A stretch of 63,551 nt of DNA from a virus: IMG/VR virus record IMGVR_UViG_3300017613_001359, positions 1 through 63,551 of that record; one strand, given 5' to 3'. A model generated the notes under the pieces. The model was not told where the DNA came from. It did not search any database and saw only the letters and a list, made by a program, of their open reading frames with translations. Of the stretch, positions 8,652 through 15,284 are shown one piece after another. Both the position numbers and the translations under genes were made by a program. The stretch's first letter is position 1. Each line of letters starts with the position of its first letter.

Positions 8652-9692
8652 TCACTCCTTATTAATAAACTTTTTCCACTTCTCTTTATATTCATCATCT
8701 TTCAAAATAAACGATTGATAATCACGCCTATTAAAATGTCCCATTCGTTCACTTGGCGGACCAAGTTTCTTTCTAAGCGAATCATCATGTAATGGTTTTT
8801 CACCATAGTACTCTATTGGATAATATCTTCTATTCCAAAATGAATCTTCTCCTTCTGCCCAAAATTTATATAACCATCTTCTATCATTTGTTTTAAAATA
8901 TTCTAATAAAACAAGTTCATGTGTTGTGTAATAACTTACATCACTTACATCAAAATATTTTTTATCAGGTGGCTCTAAATGTTCTAGTGAACTATGTCTT
9001 AACTCACCACCAATATTTCTATATCCTAAAACTCTTTTCCAAGTACTATCTTGATTGGTAGTACTATAATGATCTACCTGTCCCTTATATTTATGTCCCT
9101 CTGGAAATATTGGTTGAATTATAGGTAGCTTGTTTTTTATATTGTTTTGTTTAACAAAATCCCTTAAAACAGATTCCGGACTATAAGACTCTTTTCTATT
9201 TTCCTTTAACTTTAAACAAATATAGTCGACAAATCTCTGAAATACATGTGATTTATACATAACAGCACATGTATGTAACATTGATCCACCACCAGTTACC
9301 GGTGTAATATCACAATCATTGTCAAGAAATTTAACCATCTCGTCTATATTTTTTGGTTTTTCCCATACACAGTCACTATTTACAGTGAACACAACCTCGA
9401 TATTACTAAATGACTTCAATATTGATCCAGCATATACAATATCCCAAAGCCATCCATTTCTTTTTGGTTGTCCAAATGTTTTATGTTTGAATGCCCAAGA
9501 GTGTGGTATTTTCATAATATATGGCTTTGGTTCATTTGATCTAATGTCATAACTACAAATCACATAGGCTCCAGTTTTCATATAACTTTCTAAAGCATTC
9601 TTTAGAAACATTCTATGACCATCCCAACTTGTTACAATTATTGCTATTTTTGATCTCAATGGAAAATCATTAAGATTATAATCATCTACCAT
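8652..9692 (-). CDS. Glycosyltransferase-like protein
   Basis: 346 residues, with GTTAGGAGG seven bases before ATG 9692. The N-terminus has a beta strand (KIAIIVTSWDGHR) typical of nucleotide-sugar-binding folds. A probable D-x-D-like site is VNSDCVWEKP. A late RNIGGEL motif is shared with the neighbour at 7766-8647. The C-terminal 100 residues are rich in Trp, Tyr and Arg and are absent from the paralogue. I infer a GT-A-like enzyme acting with the sulfotransferases and methyltransferases upstream. A non-catalytic glycan-binding paralogue is possible. Confidence 0.5.
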   Translation of the reverse strand: MVDDYNLNDFPLRSKIAIIVTSWDGHRMFLKNALESYMKTGAYVICSYDIRSNEPKPYIMKIPHSWAFKHKTFGQPKRNGWLWDIVYAGSILKSFSNIEVVFTVNSDCVWEKPKNIDEMVKFLDNDCDITPVTGGGSMLHTCAVMYKSHVFQRFVDYICLKLKENRKESYSPESVLRDFVKQNNIKNKLPIIQPIFPEGHKYKGQVDHYSTTNQDSTWKRVLGYRNIGGELRHSSLEHLEPPDKKYFDVSDVSYYTTHELVLLEYFKTNDRRWLYKFWAEGEDSFWNRRYYPIEYYGEKPLHDDSLRKKLGPPSERMGHFNRRDYQSFILKDDEYKEKWKKFINKE

Positions 9693-9719
9693 ACTTACCT
9701 CCTAACATATTTACACCTT

Positions 9720-10781
9720 TTAGTATTCCTTTAAAATAATTACAGGTATTTTATCAAATTTTAAGCAATTTGATATACCAACTCTATGGTTACCATCATC
9801 AACTAATAATAATCCATTCTTCTTTTCTCTTATAACTGGTGGTTGTTCTATTCCAATTTCTTTTATTGATTTAAATAATTTTGGTTTATGATTTTCTAAA
9901 AATTCCATTTCAGTATTTGAATTATATATATTATTCTTCAAAAAATTTCTATATGTTAATGTTTTAGGAGATACATAAGTAATAAAATTACTTAAATCTT
10001 TTCTCTTTGTTTTATCCAATCGGTTCCATAATCTTAAATTTTTACAACCTGCAATCACTGTTATAATTTCATTCCATCCCCTCGTTTTATAATCATCAAA
10101 TACCATATGATGATTATTAGCTAATCTTAAATTACCAGTTTTTTGATACCTTACTAAAGTACGATTACATAGTTCTTTTCTCCCATTTTCATGGAAACCA
10201 AATTTTTGTAACTGCTCATAAAATATATCACCATTTCTACAGTTATTCTCATTTCTCCATCTTGCTATAATATTCCATGTTTTATCTGTTAATAATTTAG
10301 CTCTTACATAGAAATAATCTTTTAAAAATTCTTCATCCATTGTTGATCTAAATGTTCTTGGATATAAAACTGATGAAGCAATAATTGCATGGTATCTTGT
10401 GGTATGAGGCTCATTTGTTAAAAAATCCTCATACTTATCACAAATTAATTTAATGTTATGATCCTTCTTATTTTTTAAAAAATATGATTTAACTAAATTA
10501 GCTTGTTTTATAGAATTTGGATTTATATCTATACCTCTACAATTATTTGCACCATCAAGTATTAATCTTGTAATGAAGTACCCCGCACTACATCCTATAT
10601 CCAAAAATCTTGTTAATTCTAAATTTTCAAAAAGAAATGATCTAATATCTTGATAAACTTGTTCTGCTGTTCCTGTGGTTGAATCATTAGTAATAATTCC
10701 ATTACCGAAATCTATACATTGATACCAGGGATTTAAATCATTTACTTGTTGTTCTAATATTTTATTACTTTTTGCTACCAT
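9720..10781 (-). CDS. Class I SAM methyltransferase fused to ParB-like domain
   Basis: 353 residues. Residues 58-70 (FLDIGCSAGYF) are a SAM-binding glycine motif, with an acidic strand (RGIDINP) after it and a third motif near 135, as in class I methyltransferases. The last 45 residues, with PPVIREKKNG, VDDGNHRVG and IPVIIL, match a ParB/sulfiredoxin-like fold, whose signature is DG-x-HR. Its start overlaps the stop of the upstream sulfotransferase. The pairing is odd: ParB-like folds can be nucleotide-binding or kinase-like, so it may act on a nucleotide sugar or on DNA. The target is unknown. Confidence 0.6.
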   Translation of the reverse strand: MVAKSNKILEQQVNDLNPWYQCIDFGNGIITNDSTTGTAEQVYQDIRSFLFENLELTRFLDIGCSAGYFITRLILDGANNCRGIDINPNSIKQANLVKSYFLKNKKDHNIKLICDKYEDFLTNEPHTTRYHAIIASSVLYPRTFRSTMDEEFLKDYFYVRAKLLTDKTWNIIARWRNENNCRNGDIFYEQLQKFGFHENGRKELCNRTLVRYQKTGNLRLANNHHMVFDDYKTRGWNEIITVIAGCKNLRLWNRLDKTKRKDLSNFITYVSPKTLTYRNFLKNNIYNSNTEMEFLENHKPKLFKSIKEIGIEQPPVIREKKNGLLLVDDGNHRVGISNCLKFDKIPVIILKEY

Positions 10782-11440
10782 TCATACCCCATATAATCTA
10801 TTTCTTTTTTATGAACTTTTGTTATTCTATTTTTACAATCTTCATCTAAAACTTCTCTATAATGACTATGATTTATTCTAGTCCATGCTTTATATCTATA
10901 TTCTGGTAATTTAAAATCCTTTGGAAGACCACAATTTTTTATTAAATATTCAGTCATTTCATTTAAATTTTCATATTTAAAAATTTTATCAACTATTACT
11001 TTTGATTGTGTTTCCTCATCTGTATAAAATCTCCAACTAGAATGTCTCGGAAAAGTTGAATGCATTATAAATTCTTTTGCTGTCATACCTAAATACTGGC
11101 TCCCAGGTCTTAAACTATAATAATATTCAGATATAGCTTTATCCCAAGGATTTCTTTCCACACAAAATTTAAAATAAGTATCCCATATACTTTTATCCAT
11201 ATGTGCTATCATTTCTTTCACTCTAAAAGCAGGAATATGATTATAAAAAACTGCTTTAGTACTTGGAATATAACACCAATTATTTTTTTCATGTTTAGAA
11301 TTATCTATATCCTTATCATCAAATTTAGTAATTATATCATAAGGACCAGAAGCACATGACAATGCATATTGAATACTTGTACTAGCAGACTTTCTACATC
11401 TTATAAATATCAATTTATATTTGTGTGATATTACACACAT
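10775..11440 (-). CDS. Sulfotransferase family protein
   Basis: 221 residues. The N-terminal strand-loop LIFIRCRKSASTSIQYAL (residues 9-26) matches the PAPS 5'-phosphate binding loop of sulfotransferases (I-x-x-x-K-x-A-S-T-S). VERNPWDKAISEYYY, near residue 104, matches the 3'-phosphate motif (R-N-P-x-D-x-x-x-S-x-Y). These enzymes move sulfate from PAPS to a carbohydrate or other hydroxyl. It shares its boundary base with a second sulfotransferase-like gene and overlaps the methyltransferase-ParB gene, so all three are probably translated together. The acceptor is not visible in sequence; a co-encoded glycan is the natural candidate. Confidence 0.75.
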   Translation of the reverse strand: MCVISHKYKLIFIRCRKSASTSIQYALSCASGPYDIITKFDDKDIDNSKHEKNNWCYIPSTKAVFYNHIPAFRVKEMIAHMDKSIWDTYFKFCVERNPWDKAISEYYYSLRPGSQYLGMTAKEFIMHSTFPRHSSWRFYTDEETQSKVIVDKIFKYENLNEMTEYLIKNCGLPKDFKLPEYRYKAWTRINHSHYREVLDEDCKNRITKVHKKEIDYMGYEW

Positions 11441-12063
11441 TATCTTATCACCAGAGGGTTTGGTCTTCCGATATATTTTTGGATTTCTTTCCTACCTATT
11501 GATTTGAATCCATGATCGAGTAATGATTGATGTCTTCCGATATCCGAGTCTTTTATTATAGATTCATATGGAACCCCATCTGGCCACTTAAGCCCAGTAT
11601 ATAGTTCAATCCCTTTAACAACAGGCTCAGGGTCTTTCATCAAAGTTGATGTGTTTAAAATATAGAAATTTTCAATATCTGCCATATATTTTGCTATATG
11701 AAGTTCAGCTTTAATTAATGTATCCCAGGCTTCTTCTACAGTTGAACACCTATGATAATAATTTGAAAGACAAGTAGCCATCCATTCTCTTTTTAATAAT
11801 ATTGTATATGTTTTATATCCTTCCTTATCAAAACAATTAGATATTAAAATAGGATCAACCCATTGTCTTCCATTAGGAACGCTTCTTCTTAAAACAATAT
11901 TTTCATTATCTGTAATATCTTTTAAAGAACATTCACCTCTTATAAACACATCTATGTTTAACTTTTGAGGTTCTTTCCAAAAACATCCCATTGTTTGTAA
12001 TACTAATGATGTTAAATGATTGCCCGAACTTTCTGGTCCCATTACCAAAAATAATTTACCCAT
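11440..12063 (-). CDS. P-loop sulfotransferase-like protein
   Basis: 207 residues. It begins with a beta strand and P-loop (LFLVMGPESSGNH, residues 4-16). A later KREWMATCLSNYYHR resembles the 3'-phosphate-binding R-x-x-x-x-x-S segment of sulfotransferases. A strand giving Y-I-L-N-T-S and a helix for E-L-Y-T-G-L close the fold in the way the family does. It overlaps the GT9-like gene upstream by eight bases and abuts the second sulfotransferase downstream. A nucleotide or sugar kinase is the alternative reading of the P-loop. Confidence 0.6.
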   Translation of the reverse strand: MGKLFLVMGPESSGNHLTSLVLQTMGCFWKEPQKLNIDVFIRGECSLKDITDNENIVLRRSVPNGRQWVDPILISNCFDKEGYKTYTILLKREWMATCLSNYYHRCSTVEEAWDTLIKAELHIAKYMADIENFYILNTSTLMKDPEPVVKGIELYTGLKWPDGVPYESIIKDSDIGRHQSLLDHGFKSIGRKEIQKYIGRPNPLVIR

Positions 12064-12736
12064 TTAAATACCTCTCAATTAACTCTTTTGTTAACTTATA
12101 ATGACCATTCTCACCTTTTGGATATTGTTTTGATCTGCCAAGATATAAGTCAGCGCATCTCGGAACCTTCATTCCCTCTGCTAATGATAGACCAGTAGAC
12201 TGATTACAGAGGTAGAGTTTTGAACCTTTTATGATTCTAGCAAAGTCCAATGCATCTTTAATTTCAACTTTCTGGATATTAAAATTTCTATCTCTACAAA
12301 AGTTTTTATATTCATGGGGATGTCCAATATATACCGCTCGATCTTCAAAACCTCTCAGTTGTTCCCAATCAATTGTGACCCCTTCCCATCTTAATTTACC
12401 AGTATCATTGATAACTATATCAGCAACATGTTTTGGCTTTATATTAAAAAGCCAAGGTTTTGTGAAATCAAATTTTAAATTAAATGCCATGGCGTGACAT
12501 TCTAATAGAGTAAACCGATTATAATCTTGCTGCCTAAATAAATCCAGATCATAGTCAACTTTCTCTTTAATACCATAGCTGACTTCATCTATATAAGGCT
12601 GTTTATCCAGTAGTGACTTATAGAACTTTTTTGTATGATCTAAGTTTAAAAATATCTTACCACCACCTAAATTATACATGGTAGCAAGACCATACAACAT
12701 ATCTCCACCACCACCAGAATGCTTAAAAGTTTTCAT
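12056..12736 (-). CDS. GT9/GT-B-like glycosyltransferase
   Basis: 226 residues. It opens with a glycine-rich loop (HSGGGGDMLYGLA, residues 6-18), as seen at the N-terminus of ADP-heptose/GT9 transferases. Near the C-terminus it has ARIIKGSKLYLCNQSTGLSL followed by AEGMKVPR. That matches the GT9 donor-site region (strand, S/T-G, then helix with A-x-x-x-x-x-P). It is shorter than usual GT9 enzymes (about 320-350), so it may be a reduced form. A putative late-promoter octamer and a hairpin lie upstream. Confidence 0.6.
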   Translation of the reverse strand: MKTFKHSGGGGDMLYGLATMYNLGGGKIFLNLDHTKKFYKSLLDKQPYIDEVSYGIKEKVDYDLDLFRQQDYNRFTLLECHAMAFNLKFDFTKPWLFNIKPKHVADIVINDTGKLRWEGVTIDWEQLRGFEDRAVYIGHPHEYKNFCRDRNFNIQKVEIKDALDFARIIKGSKLYLCNQSTGLSLAEGMKVPRCADLYLGRSKQYPKGENGHYKLTKELIERYLNG

Positions 12737-12763
12737 TTCCTATCCTCCCTCCAAACGCAAACA

Positions 12764-12790
12764 ACGGATTGTGTATTTTTCACAATCCGT
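12764..12790. other. Perfect 10-bp inverted repeat in an intercistronic gap
   Basis: ACGGATTGTG and CACAATCCGT flank a 7-base loop (12774-12780). No T-run follows on the minus strand, so it is not a standard terminator. It may be an mRNA-stabilising stem between the 51-residue gene and the GT9-like gene, or an operator. Confidence 0.5.
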
Positions 12791-12815
12791 CGTAACAAAT
12801 TAAATTCATTGAATG

Positions 12816-12823
12816 TATTTATC
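12816..12823 (-). promoter_or_regulatory. Variant late-promoter octamer GATAAATA
   Basis: On the minus strand GATAAATA lies 80 bases before ATG 12736 and overlaps the stop of the 51-residue gene. It differs by one base from the T4 late core TATAAATA. The same variant precedes 17943, 33682 and 45170. Chance occurrence is possible in AT-rich DNA. Confidence 0.35.
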
Positions 12824-12974
12824 CTTCATCTTTCAATTTTGTTTCATCACTTTGCTCATTAATTAATTTTCCTAAAGTGTTTGCCAGTTGTGCTACCTGA
12901 CCATAAGGCAAAGAGTTAACAATTTTTAAAATCTCGGCCATTACACTTTCTGGAATTTTATATACTTTCTCCAT
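12819..12974 (-). CDS. Small conserved-looking protein, 51 residues
   Basis: The ATG at 12974 overlaps the aminotransferase stop (TAATG), and AAGGAGG lies upstream within the end of that gene. The stop is at 12819. The product begins MEKVYKIPESVMAEILKIVN and is mostly helical, with a polar, charged C-terminus. No family is recognised. Translational coupling and a strong ribosome site argue that it is real. Confidence 0.6.
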   Translation of the reverse strand: MEKVYKIPESVMAEILKIVNSLPYGQVAQLANTLGKLINEQSDETKLKDEG

Positions 12975-14089
12975 TACCATCCTCCTTTGATAGTATCTAC
13001 TATGTATTCTCTATCTTCTTTTGTTACCCACCATCCAACTGGTATGCAAATCATTTTATCAATAACTGATTCCAATCCTGGTAAGTTTTTTCTATACTCT
13101 TTTGTAAATGTATGTTTATCATTTCTTTCATGTACTCTTGAAACTGATATTCCTCTTGTGCCCATCATGTGAGCAAAAGAAGTTCTATCCTCTACCAATA
13201 ATGTATAAATCCAATAAGATGAAAGCCTATCCTGCTTAGTTTGAATAACTTCAACACCTGACTCACCAGTCAATTCTTGATTATAATATCTAGCGTTACC
13301 TCTCGCAGCCATAACATTTTCTACCGCTGCATCAAAATTAGCTAATCCTACTGTGGCACATACGTCATTCATATGATACTTATATCCCCACTCTGAAATA
13401 TCTTCTTCACATCTCATATCCTTTCTGGGACTCTCTCTATCAATTCCATACCATCTTAATAACTTAGCTCGCTCATAATCCTTAATATGTTTTAAGAAAA
13501 GTGCTCCTCCATCTACTGTAGTCAAGTGTTTAATTGCTTGAAAACTCATCATTGAATAATCAGAGTAAGCACAACTACCTATTACGCTTCCTTTATAAAT
13601 TGAACCGAAAGCATGAGCACCATCCTCTATAACTTTTATATTAGCTTTTTGTGCTATTTCATAAATTTCTTTCATATCACATGGGTAGCCACCCCAATGT
13701 ACTACCATTATTGCTTTTGTGTTACCGTTGATACTTGACTTAATACTTCTGTAGTCAATATTCAAATCATTTGGCTTGATGTCGGCCCAGACAATCTTCG
13801 CACCTTGCATGAGTATTGGAACATTCGTTGCGGTGCATGTTAGTGGGGTTGTTATGACTTCATCACCCGGACCGACACCAGCCAATCTTAAAGCAAGACT
13901 CAATCCATGAGTACCTGCAGATAAAGATAGCACTTTTTCATTTTCAAATTCATCACCTAATTTCTTTTCAAACTCTTCTACTTTAGGACCTTGTCCTATC
14001 CACCCAGAATATAGTACTGAGTTGACTAGTGGTCCTACTTCATTATTCATGTACACTTTAAATAGTGGTATATTCTCTCTACATTCCAT
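12974..14089 (-). CDS. DegT/DnrJ/EryC1-type PLP sugar aminotransferase
   Basis: 371 residues, the usual length. It shows family motifs in order: SAGTHGLSLALR (57-68), ITTPLTCTATNVPILMQGA (79-97), VIEDGAHAFGS (153-163) with D156, and MMSFQAIKHLTTVDGGAL. In the last of these K187 is the expected PLP Schiff-base lysine. These enzymes make amino sugars from keto sugars, using glutamate as donor. It sits between a CmcI-type methyltransferase and small/GT9 genes and overlaps both neighbours by one base. It probably supplies an aminated nucleotide sugar for the phage glycan. The identity of the sugar is not visible. Confidence 0.9.
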   Translation of the reverse strand: MECRENIPLFKVYMNNEVGPLVNSVLYSGWIGQGPKVEEFEKKLGDEFENEKVLSLSAGTHGLSLALRLAGVGPGDEVITTPLTCTATNVPILMQGAKIVWADIKPNDLNIDYRSIKSSINGNTKAIMVVHWGGYPCDMKEIYEIAQKANIKVIEDGAHAFGSIYKGSVIGSCAYSDYSMMSFQAIKHLTTVDGGALFLKHIKDYERAKLLRWYGIDRESPRKDMRCEEDISEWGYKYHMNDVCATVGLANFDAAVENVMAARGNARYYNQELTGESGVEVIQTKQDRLSSYWIYTLLVEDRTSFAHMMGTRGISVSRVHERNDKHTFTKEYRKNLPGLESVIDKMICIPVGWWVTKEDREYIVDTIKGGW

Positions 14090-14721
14090 TAGTTTATCCT
14101 CTTCAAGTAACCTTTCGGATTGAAAGTCATTATATATTTTTCACACCAGTATTGTGGTTCAAAATAATCTCTTGTTGATAAAAACCACTCAACTGCTTCA
14201 TATGGCCCCTTACCATGTTCCCAATGTACAGGATGACCACTTACATGAGTATCTTCAACTATAAGATATGATCCAACCGGCACGAGCTCTTCATACATTT
14301 CAAGTTCTTTACATACATGGTCATAAGAATGCCATGAGTCAAGTATAACTAAATTCTTCATATCATTACATTTGCTTTTTATTCTATTAAACTTAAGTGG
14401 ATTTATACTGCTACCATGATGTGTTATTATTCGCTTTCGTATTTTTGATGGTAAATGACTTAGTTCTCTAACTTTATTTTCAATATCAATTGTAATTACT
14501 TTACCATGTCCAATTAACTCACAAATACTCGCATAGAAAGCAGCCGACCCACCATGACCAGTACCTGTTTCAATTATACAATCTGGCTTAACTTCATATA
14601 TAATTTCTTGAATTACCATAGCATCAAATGGCAATTTCCACATAGGAACACCTAACCAATATGTGTTTTCCCACATTCTTTTCTGTTCATAAAACTGATG
14701 ATATTCATCTACACATCTCAT
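14089..14721 (-). CDS. CmcI-type / rhamnosyl O-methyltransferase family protein
   Basis: 210 residues. Motifs CIIETGTGHGGSAAFYA (about 49-65), VITIDIE, and LVILDSWHSYDHVCKEL with VGSYLIVEDTHV match the CmcI/cephalosporin hydroxylase and rhamnosyl O-methyltransferase family. Its members are SAM-dependent and several methylate sugars. The ILDSWHSYDHV segment carries the usual metal or acceptor-side residues. Its stop overlaps the start of the aminotransferase. O-methylation of a sugar on the phage glycan is the best guess. Confidence 0.8.
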   Translation of the reverse strand: MRCVDEYHQFYEQKRMWENTYWLGVPMWKLPFDAMVIQEIIYEVKPDCIIETGTGHGGSAAFYASICELIGHGKVITIDIENKVRELSHLPSKIRKRIITHHGSSINPLKFNRIKSKCNDMKNLVILDSWHSYDHVCKELEMYEELVPVGSYLIVEDTHVSGHPVHWEHGKGPYEAVEWFLSTRDYFEPQYWCEKYIMTFNPKGYLKRIN

Positions 14722-14723
14722 AA

Positions 14724-15284
14724 TTATCTCCTAAACATTATAGTCATTGACGGAAATTCCTTATAAGTATAATAAACATAATTCTCATTAATCAACTTAT
14801 TAGTTCTAAGTTCCTCAACTATTGACTCTTTATCATACATATCCATCCACTCAACGTTATCTCGCTCGTATGATCCACCCTCAAACGCAATCATTCCATT
14901 AACCTTTGGGTGCCATAGCTCCATAATTTCTCTAATCACTTTTCCATCATTACTAATATCAACATGTAAGAAATCAATTTGTCTATCAGCCCACTCATCA
15001 TGTACATCAAAGGCATCACCTTTCATCAGAGTGACATAAGAACTCACACCATGTTCTCTAAGCATTTCATATACTTGTTCCATGTCTCCATGTTTATAGT
15101 CATAGTCGTCCCATAGATCATATCCCCACAGACGACCATAATCATTCATCTGTATTCCTTTTAGCATATGAAGAGTACTGTATCCATCAAGTATTCCCAA
15201 CTCTACTACAGTTTCAGGCTTATAAGTTCTTACTAATCTATAAAATATTTCACCGAAGTCATTTTGTTTATATGATGTTCTCAC
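14724..15284 (-). CDS. Class I SAM methyltransferase (Methyltransf_24-like)
   Basis: 186 residues. The SAM site is VVELGILDGYSTLHML (residues 28-43), followed by an acidic strand (GYDLWDDYD) and FLHVDISNDGKVIREIMELW, the motif order of this family. It overlaps the end of the tri-domain glycosyltransferase gene by 17 bases and lies two bases before the CmcI-type gene, so the three are probably co-translated. The substrate is unknown; sugar or small-molecule O-methylation is likely from context. Confidence 0.75.
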   Translation of the reverse strand: MRTSYKQNDFGEIFYRLVRTYKPETVVELGILDGYSTLHMLKGIQMNDYGRLWGYDLWDDYDYKHGDMEQVYEMLREHGVSSYVTLMKGDAFDVHDEWADRQIDFLHVDISNDGKVIREIMELWHPKVNGMIAFEGGSYERDNVEWMDMYDKESIVEELRTNKLINENYVYYTYKEFPSMTIMFRR

